This document shows positions 52,091-60,589 of a DNA stretch of 64,000 nucleotides, one piece after another. Under the pieces are notes generated by a model. That model did not search any database. It was not told the origin of the DNA and saw only the letters and a list, made by a program, of their open reading frames with translations. Position 1 is the stretch's first letter. Every line of letters begins with the position of its first letter. The DNA is from Hoeflea_A sp965228435 (GTDB lineage: Bacteria; Pseudomonadota; Alphaproteobacteria; Rhizobiales; Rhizobiaceae): NCBI GenBank assembly GCA_965228435.1, contig OZ245818.1, positions 4,154,001-4,218,000 of the forward strand, in the 5' to 3' direction. Position numbers and translations under genes: made by a program.

Positions 52091-53407
52091 TTACCCGACC
52101 ATCGACAAATTACCGCCGAGGGCGGTGTTGAAGGCCTGTTTGAGGTCTTCAATAAGGTCATCGGCATGCTCAAGACCGATGGACAGGCGGATCAGCCCGT
52201 CGGTCACACCAGCGGCCTCCCGCGCTTCCGGTGGAACGCCGGAATGGGTTGTCGAGGCCGGATGGCAGACAAGCGATTCCGTTCCGCCGAGACTAACTGC
52301 CAGCTTGAACAGCTGCAGCTCGTTGAGGATGCGGAAGGTCAGTTTTCTGTCTTCGTCGATAACGAAGGAAAATGTCGATCCGGGCCCAGTGCACTGCTCT
52401 TCGAAAACGGCGGTTGCGCGCGGATCCTTGGAGTGCTCCGGATGCAGCACGGTGCAGGGCAGGATGGTGTTTTCAGCGAGCCATGCGGCCACCTTCGAGG
52501 CGGAATTGGCTGCCCGCTCCATGCGCAGTGCGAGTGTCTCCAGCGACCGGGCGAGCATCCAGGAGGAATGCGGGTCAAGCTGGAAGCCGAAAGCGCTGCG
52601 GGTCTGGCGAATGCGGGACAGCAGTTCCTTGGACCCTGTAATGCCACCGGCGATCAGGTCGCTGTGGCCGCCGACATATTTCGTCAGCGAATAAACACAG
52701 ATGTCGATGCCGAAATCCATCGGGCGCTGGAAGACCGGCCCCAGCATGGTGTTGTCGCAAACGATGACCGGATGCTGGCCGGACACAGCCGACCACTGGT
52801 CTACCACCCGGCGCGCCATGGCGAGGTCGATCATCGCATTGGTCGGATTGGCTGGGGTTTCGAGGAACAGCACCTTGACCGGGCCGTGCCGCGCTGCCTT
52901 CTCAAGCGCGTAGAGCAAGGCAGCTTCCGACAGGCCGTCGACGAAGGGGATCGGCTTGATGCCCCAGCCGGGAAGAACCTTGCCGAGCAGCGATTCCGTG
53001 CCGCCATAAAGCGGCGTGTAGTGAACGATCGCATCGCCGGGCCGCGTCAACGTCAGGAAGATGGAACTGATGGCCGCCATGCCAGACGCGGTCAGCAGTG
53101 CGGTTTCGGCACCGTCATAGAGCGCCAGCCGGTCTTCCACGATTTCCGTGTTGGGGTGGTTGAAGCGGCTGTACACCAGACCGCCGGCGCCGCCGTCTTC
53201 CGGTGCGGGTTTGCGGCCGGCAACGACGTCGAAGAACTCTGCGCCTTCTTCAGCCGATTGGAAGGCGAAGGTGGAGGTCAGAAACACCGGCGGTTTGACC
53301 GCGCCCTCCGACATGGAAGGCTCATAGCCATAGGACACCATCTGCGTTGATGGATGCAGGTGATGGCCACCGACATGGGTTCGGCGGAAGGACTTTCTCT
53401 TGGGCAT
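52091..53407 (-). CDS. Cys/Met-metabolism PLP enzyme (cystathionine gamma-synthase / methionine gamma-lyase type)
   Basis: 438 aa fold-type I PLP enzyme. Motifs: YSRFNHPNTEIVEDRLALYDGAE, LTASGMAAISS, YTPLYGGTESLL, FLETPANPT, Asp in VIVCDNTM, and the PLP Lys in SLTKYVGGHSD. The C-terminal SLGGTESLVCHPASTTHSG is typical of gamma-lyases and synthases. An insert of Gly and Asp near residue 70 (APEDGGAGG) is slightly unusual. GGGAGAG precedes the ATG. Divergent from an Lrp-family gene, as is common for methionine gamma-lyases (such as MdeA with MdeR). Confidence 0.92.
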   Translation of the reverse strand: MPKRKSFRRTHVGGHHLHPSTQMVSYGYEPSMSEGAVKPPVFLTSTFAFQSAEEGAEFFDVVAGRKPAPEDGGAGGLVYSRFNHPNTEIVEDRLALYDGAETALLTASGMAAISSIFLTLTRPGDAIVHYTPLYGGTESLLGKVLPGWGIKPIPFVDGLSEAALLYALEKAARHGPVKVLFLETPANPTNAMIDLAMARRVVDQWSAVSGQHPVIVCDNTMLGPVFQRPMDFGIDICVYSLTKYVGGHSDLIAGGITGSKELLSRIRQTRSAFGFQLDPHSSWMLARSLETLALRMERAANSASKVAAWLAENTILPCTVLHPEHSKDPRATAVFEEQCTGPGSTFSFVIDEDRKLTFRILNELQLFKLAVSLGGTESLVCHPASTTHSGVPPEAREAAGVTDGLIRLSIGLEHADDLIEDLKQAFNTALGGNLSMVG

Positions 53408-53503
53408 AGCGCTCTCCCTTTTCGGGTAGAATGCTCTATGATCAGTGGATAAATCTCACTTTCTTCGCTACAAATAACAAGAATTAGAGAGGTTTTTAGC
53501 TCA

Positions 53504-53959
53504 ATGTTGGATGAAATCGACCGAAAAATCATCACCGCATTGATCGAGGATGGTCGCGCCAGTGTCGAGGCCGTCGCCGAACGAATCGGCCTCTCGCCAA
53601 CGCCGACGCGCCGGCGCATCCGCCAGTTGGAAGAGGCAAAGGTGATCAGCGGATACCTGGCCGACATTGATCCTGACAAATGCGGTCTCGAGCTGGCGAT
53701 CTATGTGTTCATCAAGCTGCAGAGCCGCGACCGCGAATCCATAGCCCGCTTCGAGGCGCGCATCATGGAGCTGCCGGAAATCCAGCGCTGTGACCTGATA
53801 ACCGGCGCGCATGACTACATCCTCACTGTTCGGCTTCACGGCATGAGGGACTACAATCGGTACCTGCGCGAGGTGCTGGCCGAAATGCCGGGTGTTTTCG
53901 GCATAGAGACCAGCGTTGTTATTGGTCCGGTGAAGAATACGCCGCATCTGCCTCTTTAG
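53504..53959 (+). CDS. Lrp/AsnC-family transcriptional regulator
   Basis: 151 aa. The helix-turn-helix is LDEIDRKIITALIEDGRASVEAVAERIGLSPTPTRRRIRQLEEAKVISGY. The RAM ligand-binding domain follows (VFIKLQSRDRESIARFEARIMELPEIQRCDLITGAHDYILTV). Divergent from the PLP enzyme with 96 bp between starts, so it is probably its regulator, responding to methionine or a related amino acid. Confidence 0.93.
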   Translation: MLDEIDRKIITALIEDGRASVEAVAERIGLSPTPTRRRIRQLEEAKVISGYLADIDPDKCGLELAIYVFIKLQSRDRESIARFEARIMELPEIQRCDLITGAHDYILTVRLHGMRDYNRYLREVLAEMPGVFGIETSVVIGPVKNTPHLPL

Positions 53960-54047
53960 AACCTCCGGCTGCCGCTCTTGCCAGTTGCACCGATACGGAA
54001 TTGAGCGCACTCTAGATTGTCATCGATGAGCGATCCGGGAGGACACC

Positions 54048-54464
54048 TTGACCGAAGACCGAAAAGCGCTTTCGCGTGCCATGCTGATGCTGTGGAGTTC
54101 CGCAAACCAGTCGGATCCGCAGCAAATATTCGGCGACGGCTACATCAATCATCAGGAACCGGATGCCGCAGGCGAGCTGTCCGACAACACGCTGACCGCG
54201 TTCCTGGCGATCCTGAAAGGATATCATCAGGGCTTCTCCCAATCCGAGGTGCGGTTTCTGATGCAGGTCGAGGAGGGTGACCTCGTCGCAACCCGCTGGG
54301 TCATCAGCGCTTTCAATGATGGCGAGTATCTCGGCCATGCACCAACGAACAAGAGGGCGGAATGGACTGGCGTTCAGATCGATCGCTTTCGCAATGGCAA
54401 GATCGTCGAAAGTTGGGTCGATTGGGACAAGTTCAGATTGATGCACACGCTCGGTTACATCTGA
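54048..54464 (+). CDS. SnoaL-like (polyketide cyclase fold) protein
   Basis: 138 aa from a TTG at 54048 with GGGAGGA close upstream. NTF2/SnoaL-type fold: LMLWSSANQSDPQQIFGDGYINHQEPD, GYHQGFSQSEVRFLMQVEEGDLVATRWVISAF, TGVQIDRFRNGKIVESWVDWDKF. The His and Asp residues fit the ester-cyclase group, but the real role is unknown. No operon partner is evident. Confidence 0.85.
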   Translation: MTEDRKALSRAMLMLWSSANQSDPQQIFGDGYINHQEPDAAGELSDNTLTAFLAILKGYHQGFSQSEVRFLMQVEEGDLVATRWVISAFNDGEYLGHAPTNKRAEWTGVQIDRFRNGKIVESWVDWDKFRLMHTLGYI

Positions 54465-54570
54465 GTGGCATGGCACTGGATACTGGGGCCGGGTCAGACC
54501 GCTATCGCTCAATGCGATGCGGTTTGACGGTCGCAGATCAGCTTATCCAGGGCACCCAAGACGGTCTGAA

Positions 54571-54936
54571 TCAGCCAAGCGCACCTGATGTTGAAATGTA
54601 GACCGCCAGACAGAGAGTCAGTACCAGAAGGGCAAAGCCGCCGACCGTGAGGCCGTCCGTCATCGTCATGCGATCGTCGTTGGAAGCGCGTTTCCAGCGG
54701 TCCTGAAGACGCAAAACCAGCCAGGCACCGAGCACCAGATCCGTGGCGACAAGCAGTCCGAAGAGCGGCGCCATGTGGACCGATCCAACCCAGGCCGGCG
54801 CCAGCAAAGGCAGAAGCACGATAGCGACCGCACCAACGCACAGCAGTGCCAGAAGCAACGCGATGCCGAGCATGCGGACCTGTCTTGGATTGCCGCCCAA
54901 CGTGTGTGTAACGTCATGTGCCGAGATCATTGCCAT
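54571..54936 (-). CDS. small three-helix membrane protein
   Basis: 121 aa. Three helices: VRMLGIALLLALLCVGAVAIVLLPLLA, MAPLFGLLVATDLVLGAWLVL and GGFALLVLTLCLAVYI. A short charged loop (DRWKRASNDDRM) separates the last two. The N-terminal SAHDVTHTLGGN is polar. I do not recognise a named family. It sits alone between a SnoaL-like gene and the MDR gene. Confidence 0.65.
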   Translation of the reverse strand: MAMISAHDVTHTLGGNPRQVRMLGIALLLALLCVGAVAIVLLPLLAPAWVGSVHMAPLFGLLVATDLVLGAWLVLRLQDRWKRASNDDRMTMTDGLTVGGFALLVLTLCLAVYISTSGALG

Positions 54937-55040
54937 GGCACTTCAATTGCCCAGGCAGGATCAAGTTTCAAGCGGATATGCCGGCAACGGTAAATGTCCG
55001 GTTGACGGCATATCCGCAATTTAATCAGCTGAAAGTCGGT

Positions 55041-56072
55041 TTATCCGGCGCCGACATTGACAACGAGCTTGCCGAAATTCTTACCTTCCAGCAGGCCGAT
55101 GAAAGCTTCGGGAGCGTTCTCGAGGCCGTCAACGATATCCTCACGAAATTTGATCTTGCCCTCGCTAACCCAACCCGGCATGTCGGCTAGGAACTCGCCG
55201 TAACGGTCGGCGTAGTCGAAAATGATGAAGCCCTTCATCTTGAGGCGCTTGACGAGGACCGAGCGCATCAGCAGCGCTGTCCGGTCGGGTCCTTCCGGCA
55301 GGCTTGTGGCATTGTAGGCCGCGATCAGTCCACAGACCGGGATCCGTGCGCCTGTATTGAACAACCGCAAAACGGCGTCGAAGACCTTGCCGCCGACATT
55401 TTCGAAATAGACGTCAATTCCGTCGGGGCAGGCTTCGGCCAGCCGGGCATTGAGGTCCGGACCGCGGTGGTCGATACAGGCATCGAAACCGAGTTCCTCG
55501 GTAACATAGCGGCACTTGTCCGGCCCGCCGGCGATGCCCACGGCGCGGCACCCCTTCAGTTTGGCGATCTGGCCAACGGCCGAACCGACCGCGCCGCTCG
55601 CTGCGGCGACGACAACGGTTTCACCCGCTTGCGGCTGACCGATGTCGGTCAGGCCCATATAAGCGGTGAAGCCCGGCATGCCCAGCACACCCAATCCCAG
55701 GGAAGGCCGGGGCATGGCCGGGTCGAGCTTGTTCAATCCGGTGCCGTCGGACAGCGCATAGTCCTGCCAGCCGGTCAATCCGACGACCAGGTCGCCGACG
55801 GCGTAGTCCGGGTGTTGTGACGCCTCGACGCGGCTGACCGTACCACCCACCATGACACCGTCGATCTCGACCGGATCTGCGTAGGATGGCCCGTCGGCCA
55901 TGCGGCCGCGCATATAGGGGTCCAGCGACAGATAAAGCGTGCGCAGGAGCATCTGGCCGGCAGCCGGAGTCGGCACCGGTGTCTCTTCCAAGCGGAAATT
56001 GTTGGCGGTCGGCGCGCCGTTCGGGCGGGAGGCGAGCACGACGCGGCGGTTAACGGTGTCTGTCTGGGGCAT
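55041..56072 (-). CDS. NADP-dependent medium-chain oxidoreductase (leukotriene B4 dehydrogenase/CurA type)
   Basis: 343 aa from ATG 56070-56072. Family features: RRVVLASRPNGAPTANNFRLEE, PYMRGRMAD, then the NADP-binding VVVAAASGAVGSAVGQIAKLKG and GIAGGPDKC. The later block DGIDVYFENVGGKVFDAVLRLFN is diagnostic of the zinc-free MDR enzymes that reduce alpha,beta-enones. Cytoplasmic. No operon partner. Confidence 0.92.
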   Translation of the reverse strand: MPQTDTVNRRVVLASRPNGAPTANNFRLEETPVPTPAAGQMLLRTLYLSLDPYMRGRMADGPSYADPVEIDGVMVGGTVSRVEASQHPDYAVGDLVVGLTGWQDYALSDGTGLNKLDPAMPRPSLGLGVLGMPGFTAYMGLTDIGQPQAGETVVVAAASGAVGSAVGQIAKLKGCRAVGIAGGPDKCRYVTEELGFDACIDHRGPDLNARLAEACPDGIDVYFENVGGKVFDAVLRLFNTGARIPVCGLIAAYNATSLPEGPDRTALLMRSVLVKRLKMKGFIIFDYADRYGEFLADMPGWVSEGKIKFREDIVDGLENAPEAFIGLLEGKNFGKLVVNVGAG

Positions 56073-56435
56073 TGGGTTTTCATCCTCGTGTTGGAGCAGA
56101 TGTTGCCATCTTGCTGCTGGTGTCTGGACGTTGCACGATGGCCGGCGATTGCACAAGGCGGGTCGAGAGCCGTATCACGCATGACGGTCCAAGTCCTCAG
56201 ATTCACTTTGCTGTTTCTAATCGCAACAGAGATGGCTACTGATCTGGTCGATTGAACGTTGGACCCTAGCGTTATGGACCAATGCCGCTGACAAAGAGCC
56301 ATGCGAGAGGTTTACCCGCAACCTCGTTGGTTTGCGGGCGACCCATCTATGGCAAGGATATGGGTCGGCAATCTTTCTCGAATTTGGTTCGAGCCTTTCG
56401 GTCCCGTCCACCGCTGAGCCGATGAGCAAAGCCTG
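56073..56435. other. 363-bp intergenic region between phnM and the MDR gene
   Basis: Gene-free. It contains three consecutive stem-loops (56315-56393) and a 70-codon minus-strand frame (56217-56429) that overlaps them and has no recognisable product. Nothing else stands out in 56073-56310. Confidence 0.5.
56315..56393. ncRNA. candidate structured RNA: three contiguous stem-loops
   Basis: Stem 1 pairs CCCGCAA (56315-56321) with TTGCGGG (56332-56338). Stem 2 begins on the next base and pairs CGACCCAT (56339-56346) with ATGGGTCG (56360-56367). Stem 3 pairs CTCGAA (56377-56382) with TTCGAG (56388-56393). The stems are perfect and together use about half of the 79 bases. The strand is unknown: on the minus strand they could be a leader of the MDR gene; on the plus strand, a free small RNA. 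Not a tRNA, because the arm lengths do not fit. Confidence 0.4.
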
Positions 56436-57641
56436 TCAGTATTGGGCCTGATAAGCGATGCGGCCGGCCGACATGGTCAATTTGACCGCCGGTGGGCCAT
56501 CATCCGGCCAGTCGACGAGGATCAGGTCGGCACGTTTTCCGACGGCGATTTCGCCGCGATCATCGAGCCCTGAAGCCTTTGCCGGCCCTGCCGAAACCAG
56601 CGACCATAGTGCCGGAAGCGGTGCTCGCTTTTCGCGGTCCAACCGGGCCACGGCCGTCAACATGGCCGGATAGAAATAGTCGGATGCGAGGATATCGCAC
56701 AGACCGTCTTCGACCATATCGGCGGCCGAGGGTGAACCGATATGACTGCCGCCGCGCACCACATTCGGTGCGCCGAACACGATGGCGTCACCGGCGGCGC
56801 GGGCATTCCTTGCCACCGGTATGCGCATCGGGAATTCAGCGATCGACGCGCCGTGACCGCGGTAGAAATCACGGGTTTCGTCCTGTGTGTCGTCATGGGA
56901 AAGCATCGGTACGGCCTTGTCGCGCCCCATGCGCGCGACCCTGCCGATGGTGTCCTGCACCTTCGGACGGCGCTCCCAGATCTTGCGGATCAGATCACCA
57001 TATTCATCGACACTGAGACCGGAGCGGCGCGAGTCGGAAGCCAGACGTCTGCTCATGATCGGGCTGTCGGGATCTGCCAACTGGAAATCAGGATTGTGTT
57101 CGAAAAGGCGTTCCTGCACCGGTATATCCGGATGCCGCATCGTCATCGATGTGTGGTCGTTGAAGGCAATCGAGGGCAGGTGGGGGCTATCAAGCGCTTT
57201 CTCGATGACCTCAACCGCTTCGAAGGCGAAGGTTTCCCAACGCAATTGCACTCGGTTTTCCACCGTCAGGCGGGCCTCCAGTGCGGCCAGCGCATCGAGG
57301 AAGGCTTCGCCGCGCTCGACCGAGCGCAGGCCGGGTTCCCAACTCAACGTCAAAGCGTGATAGGCGGTGGCGATGCCGTTGGCGGCAAGCTGCCTGTCGG
57401 TTTCGAGGATTGCTGCGTCGAGGGGGAAAAAGACCTTCGGCCTCGGCATGATCTGTCGCTCATGGGCGTCGCCATGAATGTCGACCATGGCGGGGCCCAG
57501 CAGCTTTCCAACGGCGTTGATTTCGTGTTCGGCTTTTCCGCCATTGCCGATGGCGGCAATCCTGCCGTCTTCAATAAGCACGTCAGTCTCAACGATATCG
57601 ACTTCTGTGACGACCTTGGCGCCAACAATTCTGATTTTCAT
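56436..57641 (-). CDS. phnM: PhnM-like amidohydrolase (ribose 1-methylphosphonate triphosphate diphosphatase family)
   Basis: 401 aa from ATG 57639-57641, with AAGGGG upstream. PhnM-type blocks: MVDIHGDAHERQIMPRP (metal motif and the PRP turn), AFNDHTSMT, MLSHDDTQ, and GAPNVVRGGSHIGSPSAADM with LASDYFYPAML. These match the C-P lyase pathway diphosphatase closely. No other phn gene lies within 7 kb, so it is either an orphan paralogue with a different substrate or a pathway gene displaced from its cluster. Divergence from PhnM proper is visible in DIHGDAHER, where HTDNLEKH-like residues are usual. Confidence 0.82.
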   Translation of the reverse strand: MKIRIVGAKVVTEVDIVETDVLIEDGRIAAIGNGGKAEHEINAVGKLLGPAMVDIHGDAHERQIMPRPKVFFPLDAAILETDRQLAANGIATAYHALTLSWEPGLRSVERGEAFLDALAALEARLTVENRVQLRWETFAFEAVEVIEKALDSPHLPSIAFNDHTSMTMRHPDIPVQERLFEHNPDFQLADPDSPIMSRRLASDSRRSGLSVDEYGDLIRKIWERRPKVQDTIGRVARMGRDKAVPMLSHDDTQDETRDFYRGHGASIAEFPMRIPVARNARAAGDAIVFGAPNVVRGGSHIGSPSAADMVEDGLCDILASDYFYPAMLTAVARLDREKRAPLPALWSLVSAGPAKASGLDDRGEIAVGKRADLILVDWPDDGPPAVKLTMSAGRIAYQAQY

Positions 57642-57830
57642 TCCAACCCCTTCTGATCGCCCTTCGGCTGGCCCTGCGTCTTTCAGGGCACAAGCATCAG
57701 CGACGGTCATGTCATGGTGGTTCACAAAAGGGCGCTGCAGAGTCAATGATTTAGCCCGGATGCGTGTCTGTTTTGTGTCAGATTTCGCGGTTTCCGCGCA
57801 TTGTCGGCCAGCTCCGGGTGGACGGAACCC

Positions 57831-58691
57831 TCAGTGAGCGGGCATCAGGTCAAGCAGGGCGTCGAGCTTGGCGGATGTGTAATCGTTCCGCCTGGCGACG
57901 ACGGTTCTAATGCGGTTGTAGCCATCCGGCAGAGGATGGCGCTGGAATTCACCCTCGGTGGCGACGATGTCGAGAACTGACTGGGGCACAACCGCATAGC
58001 CGGTACCGGCGGCAACACAGGCGAGGATTGCCAGGTAGGAACTGACCGAGAGAATGTTGCCGGGAACGATGCCGGCATCCATTAGCCATTGTTCCAGATA
58101 GCGCCGGTAAGCGCAGCCGGCTTCGAAGGCAATCATGGTGCGGCCACTGATTTCATCGATACTTTCAAGCGGCGGAAAGTCCGATGGCGCGACCAGAACC
58201 AGAGCTTCTTCGAAGACCGGCCGGGTCGAAACCCAGTCGAAGGTCACCGGTTCCGCCACCAATGCGATTTCGATCTCGTGATTGCGCAGGCGGCTCATCA
58301 GCGCCCCCGCTGTGCCGGTTTCGAGCCGGATTTCGACATCCGGGTAAAGCGCGTGATAGCGGGCCAGGACACCCGGCAGCCTGGCAGCCGCCGTGCTTTC
58401 CATCGCGCCGATGCGAAAGGTGCCGGCCGGTCTGCCCACCCGAAGCGCCTCCGATGTCTCCTCCGAAAGCCGCAGGAAAAGTCCGGAATAGGCGAGAAGT
58501 GTCTCCCCGTCCGGTGTCAGGGTCAGTCCGCGATTGCCCCGCAGAAACAACGTCTTCTGCAATTGCTGTTCGAGCTGTTTGATGCGCGTGCTGACATTCG
58601 ACTGGACCCGGTTCAGGCGCGCTGCGGCCTTCGACACGCTGCCTTCCGTCGCTACGGCGTGGAAAATTTCCAGGGCACGCAGGTCGAGCAT
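57831..58691 (-). CDS. LysR-family transcriptional regulator
   Basis: 286 aa. The N-terminal HTH is LRALEIFHAVATEGSVSKAAARLNRVQSNVSTRIKQLEQQLQKTLFLR. The effector domain starts at about residue 90 (GTFRIGAMESTAAARLPGVLARY), a typical LysR substrate fold. Divergent from the MFS transporter with 108 bp between starts, and likely its activator. An AT-rich stretch with GAATTC and AATTC dyads near 58710-58735 could hold the binding site. Confidence 0.93.
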   Translation of the reverse strand: MLDLRALEIFHAVATEGSVSKAAARLNRVQSNVSTRIKQLEQQLQKTLFLRGNRGLTLTPDGETLLAYSGLFLRLSEETSEALRVGRPAGTFRIGAMESTAAARLPGVLARYHALYPDVEIRLETGTAGALMSRLRNHEIEIALVAEPVTFDWVSTRPVFEEALVLVAPSDFPPLESIDEISGRTMIAFEAGCAYRRYLEQWLMDAGIVPGNILSVSSYLAILACVAAGTGYAVVPQSVLDIVATEGEFQRHPLPDGYNRIRTVVARRNDYTSAKLDALLDLMPAH

Positions 58692-58799
58692 TTGATATCT
58701 CCAATTGAGAAATCAGAATTCAGAATAATTCATTTTTTATAATAGTACGCGGCCTGTAAGATCTCGGCAAGACCCACACGCTTCCGACGGAAAGATTGC

Positions 58800-59945
58800 A
58801 TGCGTTCAACCCGGATCGTCCTGACAGGTCTGCTTTCGCTGGCGGTCGCCATGGGGATTGGTCGCTTCGCGTTCACACCGCTGCTTCCCGTCATGCGAGC
58901 GGATGGACTGATCAGCATCGGCGAGGGCGGCTGGCTCGCGGCCATTCATTTCCTCGGATACCTGCTCGGAGCCCTCTGCGCAGCACGGTTGCAAGGTTCG
59001 CCGGCCATGACCCTGCGGCTTTCGCTGTTTGCCATTGCGGTTGCCACGCTGGCCACGGGTCTGACCGACCAATTCGTTGCTTGGGCGATCATGCGGTTTG
59101 TATGCGGTGTCTGCAGTGCCTTCACGTTGGTGCTGGTCAGCAACTATTTCGTCAAACATCTGGCCGAGATCGGCCGCCCTGATCTTCAAGGTTGGATTTT
59201 CTCCGGTGTCGGCGCGGGCATTGCGCTGGCCGGTCTTGGGACGCTGATCCTGATGGCCTCTGGTATCGGAAGCGCCGACGGGTGGGTCGCCTTCGGCGTC
59301 CTTTCGCTGTTCGTGACGATCGGCGTCAGCTTGAAGATTGGTTCTGAAATGACCGGTCAGGCACGGGCATCTTCTCAGGAATCTGCCGGGCGCGGGACTC
59401 TGCCCTGGGCCATCGTGATCGCCTATGGAGCAGCGGGCATCGGATACATCATTCCGGCCACGTACCTGCCTGTCATGGCGCGCGAGATTGTGGCCTCTCC
59501 GCTTCTGTTCGGATTGGCATGGCCGGTTTTCGGGGCGGCTGCGTTCCTGTCGACGCTGATCGCCGGACGATTGCAGGCGCGCTGGTCCAATCGGCAGATT
59601 TGGTCGATCAGCCAGTTGATAATGGCGGCCGGATTGCTGCTGCCGGTGTTACGGCCCGATCTCGTCTCGATCATCCTGGCCGGGGTCTGTGTCGGCGGCA
59701 CCTTCATGATCATCACCATGATGGGTATGAAGGAGGCGCATCGCGTCGCATCGCCTGCGGGCGTGATGCGGCTGATCGCGGTGATGACTGCTTCATTTGC
59801 TGGAGGCCAGATGATCGGGCCGCTGTTTGCCAGCGCGGTTTTCTCCTTATCAGGAGGGTTTGAACCGTCCCTGGTGCTGACCAGCGGCTTGCTGGTCGTA
59901 ACGGCATGGACCCTGATGCGACGTGAGCCGCTGCTTCAGAACTGA
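58800..59945 (+). CDS. YbfB/YjiJ-family MFS transporter
   Basis: 381 aa with twelve helices. YbfB/YjiJ family features: GLLSLAVAMGIGRFAFTPLLPVM at the start, IMRFVCGVCSAFTLVLVSNYF, and the late MKEAHRVASPAGVMRLIAVMTASFAGGQMIGPLFA. The substrate is unknown. Probably controlled by the divergent LysR protein. The 3' end overlaps the convergent MarR gene by 10 bp. Confidence 0.91.
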   Translation: MRSTRIVLTGLLSLAVAMGIGRFAFTPLLPVMRADGLISIGEGGWLAAIHFLGYLLGALCAARLQGSPAMTLRLSLFAIAVATLATGLTDQFVAWAIMRFVCGVCSAFTLVLVSNYFVKHLAEIGRPDLQGWIFSGVGAGIALAGLGTLILMASGIGSADGWVAFGVLSLFVTIGVSLKIGSEMTGQARASSQESAGRGTLPWAIVIAYGAAGIGYIIPATYLPVMAREIVASPLLFGLAWPVFGAAAFLSTLIAGRLQARWSNRQIWSISQLIMAAGLLLPVLRPDLVSIILAGVCVGGTFMIITMMGMKEAHRVASPAGVMRLIAVMTASFAGGQMIGPLFASAVFSLSGGFEPSLVLTSGLLVVTAWTLMRREPLLQN

Positions 59946-60403
59946 TGAACCCGGATGTTCTCCAGCATCTGGTTGAGCACGCGTAATGTGACTGCATAGT
60001 CCTCCGATGAGACGTTGTGGAACATGGCGCGCTCGGCCTTGCGCATCTCCGGCCAGATTTCCCGATAGACCTCCCAGCCGGCTTTGGTCAGAGACATGCG
60101 CCTGGCTCGGCTGTCGGTTTCATTGATGCGGCGCAGGATCAGCCCGTCGCGCTCCATCTGGTCGAGCGTGCGGCTCATCGTCGACTGTTCGGCCACCGCG
60201 TAGACGGTCAGTTCGTTGACGCTCAGCCCATCTATGGCCGCCAGAGCTGCCAGAGCCCGCATCTTGGTGATGCTCAAGCCCATCTCGTTCATCTTTGCCA
60301 GGAGCGTCTGGTTGTAGCGATGCATGACCCGGTTCATCAGATAGGGGGCGAACGCCGACATGCCGGCGGTGGCGATATCATCCTGCCGGTCCGATGCATT
60401 CAT
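59936..60403 (-). CDS. MarR-family transcriptional regulator
   Basis: 155 aa. Winged helix: NEMGLSITKMRALAALAAIDGLSVNELTVYAVAEQSTMSRTLDQMERDGLILRR, followed by the wing (DSRARRMSLTKAG) and a C-terminal helix for dimerisation. A GGGAGA site precedes the ATG. Divergent from the racemase-like/opine-dehydrogenase operon. A perfect palindrome ATATGCATTTGCATAT lies between them, so it is likely a repressor of that operon and of itself. Confidence 0.92.
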   Translation of the reverse strand: MNASDRQDDIATAGMSAFAPYLMNRVMHRYNQTLLAKMNEMGLSITKMRALAALAAIDGLSVNELTVYAVAEQSTMSRTLDQMERDGLILRRINETDSRARRMSLTKAGWEVYREIWPEMRKAERAMFHNVSSEDYAVTLRVLNQMLENIRVHQF

Positions 60404-60466
60404 CGCTGTCTCCCTTGTTCGACTGTCTGCCTACAATCTGTTTGATTTCTCGCGGACAGGTAGTTT

Positions 60467-60482
60467 ATATGCATTTGCATAT
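60467..60482. promoter_or_regulatory. MarR-type operator palindrome
   Basis: ATATGCATTTGCATAT, a perfect 7-2-7 palindrome centred about 70 bp upstream of the MarR start and 115 bp upstream of the racemase-like start. Its size and AT-rich symmetry match MarR operators such as TTGCATATGCAA types. It is the only such site in the gap. Confidence 0.68.
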
Positions 60483-60589
60483 GAATTGGTAGAGGGTTGC
60501 GGGCGTCGCCGGCCGAAATATCGGGGTTTGTGCGCTATGTCCGTCACTCTAGACCCGAGACAGCCTGTGCCGCATCAGGGATCGAAAGC

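Noticed and set aside
56377..56393. Possible tRNA T-arm (GGTTCGAG-like)
   Set aside because: No matching acceptor, D or anticodon arms of proper length nearby, so not a tRNA or tRNA fragment that I can support.
56217..56429. 70-codon minus-strand frame over the three stem-loops
   Set aside because: No recognisable product or start site; the structure of the DNA explains it better.
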